Below, one piece after another: positions 1-8,325 of a stretch of DNA of 56,433 nt. The translations under genes were made by a program, and so were the position numbers. How positions within the stretch are numbered: position 1 is the stretch's first letter; each line of letters starts with the position of its first letter. Location: the NCBI GenBank assembly GCA_910584865.1, contig CAJUCE010000034.1, forward strand, positions 1 to 56,433. Direction: 5' to 3'. This DNA comes from an uncultured Acetatifactor sp. GTDB taxonomy: Bacteria > Bacillota > Clostridia > Lachnospirales > Lachnospiraceae. Under the pieces are notes generated by a model. That model searched no databases, had not been told where the DNA came from, and saw only the letters and a list, made by a program, of their open reading frames with translations.

Positions 1-40
1 GATGGTTGAGGGGGAGCGTGCTGGTAAGATGAGGAAAAAC

Positions 41-66
41 GCGGAAAAAAGTATAACTTTTTCCGC
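41..66. other. Short inverted repeat near window start
   Basis: GCGGAAAAA (41-49) and TTTTTCCGC (58-66) form a perfect 9-bp stem with an 8-nt loop. It lies just upstream of the predicted loaP-operon promoter. It could be the terminator of a gene to the left of the window, but there is no separate U-run beyond the stem, so the role is uncertain. Confidence 0.4.
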
Positions 67-74
67 ATCAGGTC

Positions 75-103
75 TTGCAAAAGAAATCTAAGTATGTTAG
101 AAT
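75..103 (+). promoter_or_regulatory. Predicted sigma-A promoter of the antiterminator/glycan operon
   Basis: TTGCAA (75-80), a 17-bp spacer and TAGAAT (98-103) give a good -35/-10 pair. The start site would be near 110, leaving a leader of about 240 nt before the first NusG-like gene. Confidence 0.5.
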
Positions 104-105
104 GT

Positions 106-349
106 GGTTTAGCATTTTAAAGGGTTGTTTTTGGTGAAAATACCTGATAATTGCTGCTAAAAACAGATTTTTTTGTTCATGATTTCCCAAGAGTCAAATT
201 TCCGGAAAGCGTGGAAAAATGTATGCATTAATCCGTGCTTGGCCGCAGGATGTTGCTGAAGTTAGGAGCTGCGGTATGCCCGAAAACGCAGTAAGAGAAA
301 GGCATCATAAGGTTTCTTTGAGAAAAGGCAAAAAGCAGGAGAGACAAAT
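106..349 (+). promoter_or_regulatory. Long 5' leader with hairpins before the NusG-like genes
   Basis: This 240-nt stretch has no supported ORF. TTTAGCA near 107 can pair with TGCTAAA near 153, followed by a run of seven T (167-173), resembling a weak attenuator. CCGCAG (243-248) pairs with CTGCGG (269-274). Such a leader could allow autoregulation of the antiterminator genes, but that is inference. Confidence 0.3.
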
Positions 350-853
350 ATGTGGTGTGCGGTTCATGTAAGAGATGGGGAGGAAGCCAGAATGGAAGCA
401 TTTGTGGAAGCTTTGCTTCCGAAGAGCCTGAATGCCCGCTGCTTCCACCTTACCAGAAACAGACGGAAGAAATACGGCGGGCAGTGGCAGACCATACAGG
501 AGAGACTTCTGCCGGGGTATGTCTTTATCATTGCGGACAAGCCAGAGGAAATCTATCGGGAGCTGAAGAAGGCACCCAGGCCCAGGCTTCTGTTCAGCCG
601 TGAAGAGAGTATTTCCACACTGGAGGAACAGGAAGCGGATTTCATAGACAAGATCGCAGGGGAAAACGGAGAGATTGAAGTCTCCCTGGTCAAAGTCAGG
701 GAGGACGGGGCAGTTTTGCTTCTGTCAGGCCCGCTTCTGCAGGTGGAAGAGAAGGTGAGGAAAGTAGATCTTCATAAGCGGATTGCGGAGGTAGAGGCGG
801 ATTTCATGGGGAAGAGGCAGGTGCTGTACCTGGGGATAGAGATTCAGCGGTAA
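350..853 (+). CDS. NusG-family antiterminator paralog with degenerate KOW motif
   Basis: A 167-residue protein. The N-terminal NGN fold begins MWCAVHVRDGEE and carries LLPGYVFI near residues 53-60, the hallmark of NusG/RfaH/LoaP proteins. The C-terminal KOW-like domain (about 118-167) aligns with the next protein (both end in a strand with LGIEI or LGLGV). Its KOW turn reads GPLLQVEEKV where the neighbour has GALEGYEGRI, so the usual glycines are missing. Family members bind RNA polymerase and keep it elongating through long operons. Here it probably acts, or once acted, on the glycan operon downstream. It lies 110 nt before a second paralog. The start has an upstream GGAGAG. Whether it is functional or a diverged modulator cannot be told. 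Confidence 0.75.
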   Translation: MWCAVHVRDGEEARMEAFVEALLPKSLNARCFHLTRNRRKKYGGQWQTIQERLLPGYVFIIADKPEEIYRELKKAPRPRLLFSREESISTLEEQEADFIDKIAGENGEIEVSLVKVREDGAVLLLSGPLLQVEEKVRKVDLHKRIAEVEADFMGKRQVLYLGIEIQR

Positions 854-963
854 CAGTGCAGGTTCTTTGTGCCGTTTTGCTTCTTAAACCGGACAGGCCG
901 GAACCAAAAGCTTGCCGGAATGCGCAGGATTTCATTGTTAAGCGCCAGGAACAGGAGCTGATA

Positions 964-1473
964 ATGTGGTATGTAATACAAGTCTTCACGGGCCGCGAAA
1001 TGGAAATCGCGCAGAAATGTCGTGACAGAATCATGGAGGAAGGCGAGGATGTATTCGTCCCTCTGGCAGAGCGGCAGACGAAAATCCGCGGAGAATGGCA
1101 GATTGTCAGAACAAAACTTTTTCCCGGATATGTATTTATTGATACAGAGCGTATAGAGGATTTCCATATACGTCTGAAGCAGATTAAGGGGATGACGAAG
1201 GTCCTGAGGACAGGAGAAACCATGACGCCGCTCCAGGAGGAAGAAGAGAGATATTTAAGGCGTCTGGGATTAGATGAAGACGGACATGTGGTGGAATATT
1301 CGGAAGGATACCTGGAGGGAGAGAAATTGGTGGTGACATCAGGGGCGCTGGAAGGGTATGAAGGCCGGATTAAGAAGATTCTCCGTCATAAGAGATTGGT
1401 GGTACTGGAGGTACCTCTGATGGGGCGGACAGTGGAAGTGACACTGGGGCTCGGGGTGGTGGAGAAGAGGTAA
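964..1473 (+). CDS. loaP: LoaP-type transcription antitermination protein
   Basis: A 169-residue NusG paralog. The NGN domain (about 1-105) starts MWYVIQVFTGRE and contains KLFPGYVFID; the KOW domain (about 112-169) contains GALEGYEGRI. Start ATG 964 is chosen because the family begins at this MWYV motif; the frame is open upstream to 856. LoaP proteins are known in Bacillota to promote processive antitermination in polysaccharide and polyketide operons after binding a hairpin in the nascent leader. The position directly ahead of a 20-kb glycan operon fits this, and the next 150 nt hold two strong hairpins. It is one of two tandem paralogs, the other being the gene at 350-853. Confidence 0.85.
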   Translation: MWYVIQVFTGREMEIAQKCRDRIMEEGEDVFVPLAERQTKIRGEWQIVRTKLFPGYVFIDTERIEDFHIRLKQIKGMTKVLRTGETMTPLQEEEERYLRRLGLDEDGHVVEYSEGYLEGEKLVVTSGALEGYEGRIKKILRHKRLVVLEVPLMGRTVEVTLGLGVVEKR

Positions 1474-1477
1474 AAGG

Positions 1478-1620
1478 AAGTTGCGAACTGCATTTGACGC
1501 TGCGCGCGCAGTGCAGGGAGGGATGGACAGACGGACAGGTGGAGGCAGCTCGGAGTGTGGGAAACACTGCGAGGCGGCGAAGCTTTGTCTGTTATTGAGA
1601 TGAAACGGAGAGTTCGGAGG
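1478..1620 (+). promoter_or_regulatory. Candidate LoaP-response leader with two hairpins
   Basis: Non-coding stretch between loaP and the first sugar gene. The palindrome CTGCGCGCGCAG is enclosed by CTGCA/TGCAG. A second hairpin pairs CTCGGAGTGT with ACACTGCGAG (9 pairs, one G-G mismatch, loop GGGAA). LoaP is known to recognise hairpins in leaders, so this is the obvious candidate site. The assignment is inferred from position only. Confidence 0.4.
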
Positions 1621-1627
1621 AAGCCGT

Positions 1628-2572
1628 ATGGGAAAGCTGGCTGTCACCGGTATTACCGGAAAGAGCGGTATGTATTTTCTGAAGGAGATATTGAATCAGG
1701 AAAATGCAGTTTTTGAAAGATGGAGGGATATAAAGTGTTCAACCAGAAATTTGGCAAATGTTGAGAAAGTCAGGAAGATGACCAGTGGGACTTCTTTCAA
1801 TTTTGTGTTTTTAGAAGGGAATCTAACAGATCAAAGATTTTGCGAAAAGATCTGTTTTGAGTGCGATACGGTACTGCATATTGCAGGAATTCATTGGAGC
1901 AGGGAATTGGTTTCAGCGGCAGTAAAGCAGGGAGTAAAACGACTGATCCTTGTTCATACGACTGGTATTTATTCAAAATATAAAGCAGCAGGTGAAGAGT
2001 ACAGGGAAACAGATAAAATCGTATATCAATTATGCAAGGAAAATGCAATAGATTTAACGATATTACGTCCAACAATGATATATGGAAACTTGCATGATCA
2101 TAATATTTCCGTATTTATTCGCATGGTTGATCGGTGCAAGGTTATGCCTACTGTGAATGGTGCACATTACGAACTTCAACCGGTACATTGCAGAGATTTG
2201 GGAGTTGCATATTTCAAAGTTTTGATGAATCCTGAGATTTGTAATGGGAGGGATTATGATCTTTCCGGGGGAGAGGCAATTGAACTGAGAAAAATCTTTG
2301 AGGTGATTGCAGAAAATCTGGGAGTAAAGAGACAATATATCAACTGCCCATATCCCATTGCCTATATAGGCGCTTGGGGTGTATACATTATAAGCTTTGG
2401 TAAGCTCGACTACAGAGAGAGGGTACAACGGCTATGTGAGACGAGAGTGTATAGTCATGAAGCGGCAACAAAGGATTTTGGCTATCATCCTATGTCATTT
2501 CAAATGGGAATTGTAAAAGAGGTAGAAGCGTATAAGACTCGAAAAGACCAACAAAAACACGGGAAAGGCTGA
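1628..2572 (+). CDS. NAD(P)-dependent epimerase/dehydratase family protein
   Basis: A 314-residue extended short-chain dehydrogenase. The Rossmann nucleotide-binding loop is GITGKSG near residue 7. VLHIAGIHW (about 84-92) and the catalytic-type YKAAGEEYRETDK segment near 117-130 follow, with ILRPTMIYG near 145. The family epimerises, dehydrates or reduces nucleotide-sugars in the cytosol. Its position as first structural gene after loaP suggests it supplies a sugar precursor for the glycan, but the substrate is unknown. A GGAGG at about 1616-1620 precedes the start. Base composition becomes AT-rich from this gene onward. Confidence 0.75.
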   Translation: MGKLAVTGITGKSGMYFLKEILNQENAVFERWRDIKCSTRNLANVEKVRKMTSGTSFNFVFLEGNLTDQRFCEKICFECDTVLHIAGIHWSRELVSAAVKQGVKRLILVHTTGIYSKYKAAGEEYRETDKIVYQLCKENAIDLTILRPTMIYGNLHDHNISVFIRMVDRCKVMPTVNGAHYELQPVHCRDLGVAYFKVLMNPEICNGRDYDLSGGEAIELRKIFEVIAENLGVKRQYINCPYPIAYIGAWGVYIISFGKLDYRERVQRLCETRVYSHEAATKDFGYHPMSFQMGIVKEVEAYKTRKDQQKHGKG

Positions 2573-2601
2573 GAATATGCAGTTGAAAAAGGATAAGAGA
2601 T

Positions 2602-4626
2602 ATGTTCAGGCAGAATAAAATACGAAAAAAGCTATTATCTGTAATTGCCCTTGGGGGCTTTTTTTTTATGCTGAGGGCTGTTGTACTTGGCAGAGAGAAA
2701 GACAAGAAAATAAATGAAGAGAATCCTTATTTGGAAAACCAGAATTTTAACGCAACATTCGGGCCAAAACTCTATGAGAAGTATATAAAACCAATAATAG
2801 ATAGAATCCTATCTCTTATTGGGTTGGTTATTTTGTTTCCTGCTTTTTGCCTTTTAGCAGCAGTGATTTTTATAGATGATCCAGGACCGGTATTTTTTAC
2901 GCAGAAACGGGTAGGAAAAAATAAAGAATTTTTCTATCTTCATAAGTTTAGGACAATGAAAATGTGCACTCCGCATGATGTGCCGACGCATCAGTTATCT
3001 GAACCGGATCAGTATATTACTCGGGTTGGCAGGGTATTACGCAGGTGCAGTCTGGATGAATTGCCGCAACTATGGGATATCTTCCGAGGAAAGATGAGTA
3101 TTATAGGACCCAGGCCGGCACTGTGGAATCAGGAGGATCTGGTGGCAGAACGGGACAAGGCAGGGGCAAACAGACTCTTTCCCGGTCTTACGGGACTGGC
3201 GCAGATTATGGGGAGAGATGAGCTTAATATAGCAGAAAAAGCAAAATTGGATGGGCAGTACGCAGCAATTCTGAAAAGCGGAAACATGAAGGGATTTTTC
3301 ATGGATATCAGATGTTTTTTGGGGACGATTGGCGTAGTTTTGAAACATGACGGAGTAGTGGAGGGAGGAACAGGAGAATTACAGAAGAAAATCATTCAGG
3401 AGGACAAAGATGCAACAGAATGGAAGAAGAGTATTCTGGTAGTCTGTCAGTATTATTTTCCGGAGAATTTTCAGATTACACCTATTTGCGAATCGCTTGT
3501 GAGAGATGGGTATAAAGTAACGGTTCTTACAGGGCTTCCTAATTATCCAGTCGGGATCGTGCCAGAAAAATATAAATATGGGCATAGGGAGGAAATTATT
3601 AACGGAGTCCATGTAATACGTTGTTATGAAGCAGGGAGAAAAAAGGGGGCGGTAAATCTGGCCTTTAATTATGGAAGCTTTCTGATGTCTTCCATGAAAA
3701 AGGCGGGTGAACTCGGATGTGAATTTGATCTTGTTTTCTGCTATCAGCTTTCACCGGTTTTTATGGGGTTGCCAGCAAGAAAATATGCCAGGAAGCATAA
3801 GGTGCCGCTATTGTTGTATTGCTGTGACATTTGGCCAGAATCTGTAAAAATGTATATACAGGATGAAAAAAATCCTGTATTTAAGATAGTTAAGGATATA
3901 AGTCGCCAGGTATATCAATCCGCAGATCGTGTGATAGTACAGTCCACAAGTTTTATCAGTTATCTAAGAAAGACACATAGAATAGAAAGAAATAAAATAT
4001 CGTACATCCCTGCATTCGCAGATGAGGCCTATTTGAAAGAAGATTTCAGTATGGAGAATGGGACTACGGATTTTATGTTTTTGGGTAATTTGGGAATTGC
4101 ACAGGATCTGATATCGGTTTTGGAGGCTGTGAAAATAATTAGGGATATTCCAGGCTTTAAAGTGCATTTTGTGGGGGATGGTGTATGCCTGGAACAAATG
4201 AAAAGATTTGTGAAGGCTGAGTCTCTGGAAAATATTGTTACCTTTTATGGACGTAGACCTGTTGAGGAGATGCCGATATTTTATAAGCTTGCAGATATAT
4301 GCTTGGTATCATTAAAAGCTGATAATGCTACAGGATATACGCTCCCTTCCAAGGTGCAGGGCTATATGGCAGCAGGAAAACCAATTCTTGGGATGATAGA
4401 CGGTTCTGCAAGGGATATTATCGAAGAATCAGAATGTGGAATCTGTGTGAGCGCTGGTGATATAAATGGATTGGCGAAGGCGATGCGTACCTTTATGGAA
4501 GAGCCGGAAAAGTATAAAGATTGCGGTATGAAGGGAAGAGAATACTTTATGAAAAATTTCGCAAAAGCGATTTGCATTGCAAAAATTGAAAATGAAATAG
4601 AAGAAGTCAGTGCACTGAGGAGATAA
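2602..4626 (+). CDS. Fused initiating sugar-phosphate transferase and GT4 glycosyltransferase
   Basis: A 674-residue two-enzyme fusion. Residues about 20-45 are hydrophobic. Residues about 60-255 are a bacterial sugar transferase domain: a re-entrant membrane helix (LVILFPAFCLLAAVIF), then GPVFFTQKRVGKN, FRTMK, DELPQLWD and GPRP. This domain transfers a hexose-1-phosphate to undecaprenyl phosphate and starts repeat-unit assembly. Residues about 270-674 are a GT-B fold WbuB/WcaI-like glycosyltransferase (start ILVVCQYYFPENFQITP; C-terminal ESECGICVSAGD, FMEEPEKY). WbuB-type enzymes transfer L-FucNAc, which agrees with the FnlABC-like genes immediately downstream. One polypeptide could thus carry out the first two lipid-linked steps. 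The stop overlaps the next start. Confidence 0.85.
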   Translation: MFRQNKIRKKLLSVIALGGFFFMLRAVVLGREKDKKINEENPYLENQNFNATFGPKLYEKYIKPIIDRILSLIGLVILFPAFCLLAAVIFIDDPGPVFFTQKRVGKNKEFFYLHKFRTMKMCTPHDVPTHQLSEPDQYITRVGRVLRRCSLDELPQLWDIFRGKMSIIGPRPALWNQEDLVAERDKAGANRLFPGLTGLAQIMGRDELNIAEKAKLDGQYAAILKSGNMKGFFMDIRCFLGTIGVVLKHDGVVEGGTGELQKKIIQEDKDATEWKKSILVVCQYYFPENFQITPICESLVRDGYKVTVLTGLPNYPVGIVPEKYKYGHREEIINGVHVIRCYEAGRKKGAVNLAFNYGSFLMSSMKKAGELGCEFDLVFCYQLSPVFMGLPARKYARKHKVPLLLYCCDIWPESVKMYIQDEKNPVFKIVKDISRQVYQSADRVIVQSTSFISYLRKTHRIERNKISYIPAFADEAYLKEDFSMENGTTDFMFLGNLGIAQDLISVLEAVKIIRDIPGFKVHFVGDGVCLEQMKRFVKAESLENIVTFYGRRPVEEMPIFYKLADICLVSLKADNATGYTLPSKVQGYMAAGKPILGMIDGSARDIIEESECGICVSAGDINGLAKAMRTFMEEPEKYKDCGMKGREYFMKNFAKAICIAKIENEIEEVSALRR

Positions 4627-5681
4627 TGCAAATGTCAATATATAACGGAGCGACCTTATTAATAACAGGGGGAACCGGTTCCTTCGGACATACGGTTCTG
4701 AAACATTTTTTGACTACGGATATCGGACAGATTCGGATATTCAGCCGGGATGAAAAAAAACAGGACGATATGAGGCACGAGCTTCAGAGAAGTTATCCGG
4801 AGTATTATAAAAAGGTAAGGTTTTATATCGGAGATGTGAGAAATTTTCAAAGTCTGCGTGACTCTATGCCTGGAGTAGACTATATTTTTCATGCGGCAGC
4901 ATTAAAACAGGTACCCAGCTGTGAATTCTTTCCTATGGAAGCTGTAAAAACCAATATTGAGGGTACAGATAATATGTTGCATGCGGCAATTGAAGCAGGT
5001 GTCAAAAGAGTTGTATGTCTAAGTACAGATAAGGCGGCATATCCGATTAATGCCATGGGAACAAGTAAGGCTATGATGGAACATGTGATCCGGGCCAATG
5101 CGCGTGTAGCGGCTGAGCGGGGCAATACAGTGATCTGCTGTACCAGATACGGAAATGTTATGTGTAGCAGGGGTTCGGTGATTCCTTTGTTCATTGATCA
5201 AATAAGGATGAATAGTCCGATTACAATAACCAATCCGCAAATGACAAGATTTCTGATGAATTTGGATGAAGCAGTGGACCTTGTGCAGTTTGCATTTGAA
5301 CATGCTAATCCGGGTGATCTCTTTATTCAGAAAGCGGATGCAAGTACTATAGGAACATTGGCCGAAGCTGTGCAGGAATTATTCGGACATAGTGATACAA
5401 AGATCATAGGGACAAGACATGGAGAGAAACTATATGAAACTCTCATGACGGCTGAGGAGTGGCTCAGAGCAGAAGATATGGGAGAATATTACCGGGTTTG
5501 TGCTGATAACAGGGATTTAAACTATGACAAGTATTTTATAGATGGTCAGGTAGAAGCGCAGTTGGGGGAGGCATATACTAGCCATAATACCAAACGTCTG
5601 GATTTGGAGGGAACGATTAAAAAGCTTTTAACTACAGATTATGTGAGAAGGGCGATTGCAGCCATGGAGGAAAGTAAATGA
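4626..5681 (+). CDS. fnlA: UDP-GlcNAc 4,6-dehydratase/5-epimerase, FnlA/CapE-like
   Basis: A 351-residue SDR of the polysaccharide-biosynthesis CapD/CapE type. It has TGGTGSFG near residue 14, RDEKKQDDMR, DYIFHAAALKQVP near 85-97, LSTDKAAYPINAMGTSK near 122-138 (Ser/Tyr/Lys catalytic region with the usual MGxxK) and RYGNVMCSRGSVIP. The family converts UDP-GlcNAc to 4-keto-6-deoxy intermediates, the first step to UDP-L-FucNAc. Neighbours encode the matching reductase and 2-epimerase. The start at 4626 overlaps the previous stop by one base; an ATG at 4632 is an alternative, both served by the GAGGAG just upstream. Confidence 0.85.
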   Translation: MQMSIYNGATLLITGGTGSFGHTVLKHFLTTDIGQIRIFSRDEKKQDDMRHELQRSYPEYYKKVRFYIGDVRNFQSLRDSMPGVDYIFHAAALKQVPSCEFFPMEAVKTNIEGTDNMLHAAIEAGVKRVVCLSTDKAAYPINAMGTSKAMMEHVIRANARVAAERGNTVICCTRYGNVMCSRGSVIPLFIDQIRMNSPITITNPQMTRFLMNLDEAVDLVQFAFEHANPGDLFIQKADASTIGTLAEAVQELFGHSDTKIIGTRHGEKLYETLMTAEEWLRAEDMGEYYRVCADNRDLNYDKYFIDGQVEAQLGEAYTSHNTKRLDLEGTIKKLLTTDYVRRAIAAMEESK

Positions 5682-6535
5682 AATTTCTGGTACTGGGCTG
5701 TAACGGTATGGCAGGACATATGGTCAGCCTTTATCTGAAGGAACAGGGATATGAGGTGACGGGGTTTGCAAAAAACAAATCACAGCTTGTCGAAACGGTA
5801 ACAGGGGATGCAAGGGATCTGGAACTGGTCAGAGACATTATTGAAGCAGGACAATATGACACCGTTATAAATTGTATAGGTCTGTTGAACAAGTTTGCGG
5901 AAAATGATCATGAGGCGGCCGTATTTTTGAATTCTTTTTTCCCACAGTATCTGGCTAAGGTTACGCAGGAAAGTGTAACGCAGATTATCCATATCAGTAC
6001 AGATTGTGTATTCAGTGGAAGTACGGGCGGATATAAAGAGAATGATTTCCCAGACGGGACATTGTTTTATGATCGTTCCAAGGCCCTGGGAGAGCTAATC
6101 GATCAAAAGAATGTGACATTTCGTAATTCTATTATAGGACCGGATTTGAAAAAAGAAGGGATTGGATTGGTGAATTGGTTTATGCAGCAGGAAGGGAGGG
6201 TCCGAGGTTATAAGAATGCAATCTGGACAGGACAGACAACTCTGCAGCTTGCCAAAACCATCGAAAATGCAGCAATACAGAAAGTACATGGACTTTATAA
6301 TATGGTTCCGGAGGAGCGTATCAGTAAGTATGATATGCTTGTTTTATTTAATGAAAAATTAAGAGCGAAACCGATTGAGATTGTGCCGGAGGAGAATTTC
6401 AGGATTGACAAAAGCTTGGTTAGGACAAATTACGAAAGATTCAGTTATAAGATACCGGGTTACAGAGAGCAGATCGAGGAACTTGGAATTTGGATGAGGG
6501 AACATAAAGAATTATATTCCCATTATCAGTTGTAA
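5678..6535 (+). CDS. fnlB: 4-keto sugar reductase, FnlB/WbjC-like
   Basis: A 285-residue RmlD-like reductase. It begins MKFLVLGCNGMAGHM (NAD(P)-binding loop), followed by NCIGLLN, HISTDCVFSGSTGGY near 104-118, FYDRSKALGE (YxxxK) and FRNSIIGPD. In the FnlABC route this step reduces the 4-keto intermediate from FnlA. It overlaps fnlA by 4 bp (ATGA), a typical translational-coupling arrangement. The assignment to L-FucNAc rather than another 2-acetamido-6-deoxy sugar rests on the three-gene context. Confidence 0.8.
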   Translation: MKFLVLGCNGMAGHMVSLYLKEQGYEVTGFAKNKSQLVETVTGDARDLELVRDIIEAGQYDTVINCIGLLNKFAENDHEAAVFLNSFFPQYLAKVTQESVTQIIHISTDCVFSGSTGGYKENDFPDGTLFYDRSKALGELIDQKNVTFRNSIIGPDLKKEGIGLVNWFMQQEGRVRGYKNAIWTGQTTLQLAKTIENAAIQKVHGLYNMVPEERISKYDMLVLFNEKLRAKPIEIVPEENFRIDKSLVRTNYERFSYKIPGYREQIEELGIWMREHKELYSHYQL

Positions 6536-6616
6536 AGATTGTAAAAGAGAAATACAGAGAATCTGCAGGTTCTTTACAGGTAATATCCTAAACTGAATGA
6601 TGCGGGGGTTTATACA

Positions 6617-7747
6617 ATGATAAAGAAACTTCGTTTGATGACCGTAGTAGGCACAAGGCCGGAGGTCATCAAGATGTCTGAGATTATTAAAAAGGCAGAT
6701 CAATATTTTGACCAGATTCTGGTCCACACGGGGCAAAACTATGATTATACATTGAATAAAATTTTTTTTGAAGAGCTGAGTATTCGGGAGCCGGATTATT
6801 ATTTGGATGTTGTTGGTGATACTTTGGGCCAGACTATGGGAAATGTTATATCCAGATCTTATGAATTGATGGAGCAACTCAGGCCGGATGCAGTGATTGT
6901 TCTGGGGGATACCAATTCTTGTTTGTGTGTCATTAGTGCCAAAAGACTGAAAATACCTGTATTTCATATGGAGGCAGGAAACCGGTGTAAGGATGAGAAT
7001 CTGCCGGAGGAAGTGATACGGCGTATTGTAGATGTTACAAGCGATGTTAATCTATGCTATTCCGAACAGGCGCGCAGATATATTTTGGATTCAGGTGTAA
7101 AGCCGGAGTATACTCATGTGGTTGGATCTCCTATGGCCGAAGTTCTGAATGGTTGTAGGGATAAAATTGAGAAAAGCAGGGTACTGGAACAGCTTGGGCT
7201 GGAGCCAGGAAAATATATTCTGTTATCAGCACATAGAGAAGAGAATATCGATATAGAAGCGAATTTTTTATCATTGATGAATGCAGTAAATGCCATGGCT
7301 GAAAATTATGATATGCAAATTCTTTACTCTTGTCATCCCAGAAGTAGAAAGTACATTGAGAAAAGAGGATTTCTATTTGACCGCCGAGTCATAAATCACC
7401 AGCCTTTGGGATTTTATGATTACAATAAGCTGCAGCAAAATGCGTTTTGCGTTGTATCTGACAGCGGAACGATTCCGGAGGAAGCGGCATATTTCAAATT
7501 TCCTGCAGTATCGGTCAGGACAAGCACCGAACGCCCGGAGGCGATGGAAAATGGTGTCTTTGTAGTAGGGAGTATTACGGAGGAGCAAGTACTTCAGGCG
7601 GTTGATTTGGCAGTGCGGATGCATGCATGCGGGGATGACTGTAGAGAAGTGTCAAGCTATACAGATGGGAATGTAAGCGTAAAGGTTGTGAAGATTATTC
7701 AGAGTTATGTGGGGGTTATAAATCGGATGGTGTGGAGAAAGGGATAA
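6617..7747 (+). CDS. fnlC: UDP-N-acetylhexosamine 2-epimerase, FnlC/WecB-like
   Basis: A 376-residue non-hydrolysing UDP-GlcNAc 2-epimerase fold. It has VVGTRPEVIKMSEI near residues 10-23, HTGQNYDYTLN, VLGDTNSCL, FHMEAGNRC (about 117-125), SAHREENID near 204 and SDSGTIPEEA near 280. It performs the final C2 epimerisation giving UDP-L-FucNAc when following FnlA and FnlB. The 81-bp gap from fnlB is the longest inside this part of the operon and holds nothing recognisable. Confidence 0.85.
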   Translation: MIKKLRLMTVVGTRPEVIKMSEIIKKADQYFDQILVHTGQNYDYTLNKIFFEELSIREPDYYLDVVGDTLGQTMGNVISRSYELMEQLRPDAVIVLGDTNSCLCVISAKRLKIPVFHMEAGNRCKDENLPEEVIRRIVDVTSDVNLCYSEQARRYILDSGVKPEYTHVVGSPMAEVLNGCRDKIEKSRVLEQLGLEPGKYILLSAHREENIDIEANFLSLMNAVNAMAENYDMQILYSCHPRSRKYIEKRGFLFDRRVINHQPLGFYDYNKLQQNAFCVVSDSGTIPEEAAYFKFPAVSVRTSTERPEAMENGVFVVGSITEEQVLQAVDLAVRMHACGDDCREVSSYTDGNVSVKVVKIIQSYVGVINRMVWRKG

Positions 7748-8325
7748 AGGTGAAGGGAAGCATATCTGTGAATGAAATAGGGGGGGTACACGTATGGTGG
7801 AAATATTGGAAGGGGAACATTATTGTCAAAGGAATTGTCAGGTGGGTAGGCCATTTATTTGGGATATATACAGTTGACGAATATATTGAAACGGGACGAA
7901 AAATTGTTAAATCAAAAGGTGTAAGGAGATATTTGCTTCAAATAAGACAACGAAAAATAGGAAATCTGCACTCTCTTTGTATAGAGAATTTCTCTAATAT
8001 CGGGGAAAATCTGTGTTTGCCACATGGACTTAATATTGTGATAAATAATGCAGCACAGATAGGTAGAAATTGTACTATTTATCAGGGAGTGACATTGGGA
8101 ATCATTCATGAGGGAAAAAGGGAAGGTGTTCCGAAGCTTGAGGATAGCGTGGAGGTTTGCCCGAATGCAGTTATAGTTGGCGGAGTGACAATTGGACACG
8201 ACAGCTTGATTGCAGCAAATGCTTTTGTGAATTTCGATGTTCCTCCATTTTCATTAGTAATTGGAAATCCGGCAGTAATCCATAAGAGGCAAATCAGAAA
8301 AGATGAAAAAGATATTGATTTATGA
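7732..8325 (+). CDS. Left-handed beta-helix serine-O-acetyltransferase-like acetyltransferase
   Basis: Up to 197 residues. A hexapeptide-repeat region (about 90-185) includes NIGENLCLPHG, IVINNAAQIGRNCTIYQGVTLG, VEVCPNAVIVGGVTIGHDSLIAANAFVNFDVPP and VIGNPAVI, typical of CysE-like O-acetyltransferases in glycan clusters. It likely acetylates a sugar or lipid-linked repeat unit. The start is uncertain: GTG 7732 overlaps the preceding gene, and in-frame GTG 7768 with GAAGGGAAG upstream is also plausible. The 3' end overlaps the next gene by 23 bp. Confidence 0.75.
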   Translation: MEKGIKVKGSISVNEIGGVHVWWKYWKGNIIVKGIVRWVGHLFGIYTVDEYIETGRKIVKSKGVRRYLLQIRQRKIGNLHSLCIENFSNIGENLCLPHGLNIVINNAAQIGRNCTIYQGVTLGIIHEGKREGVPKLEDSVEVCPNAVIVGGVTIGHDSLIAANAFVNFDVPPFSLVIGNPAVIHKRQIRKDEKDIDL

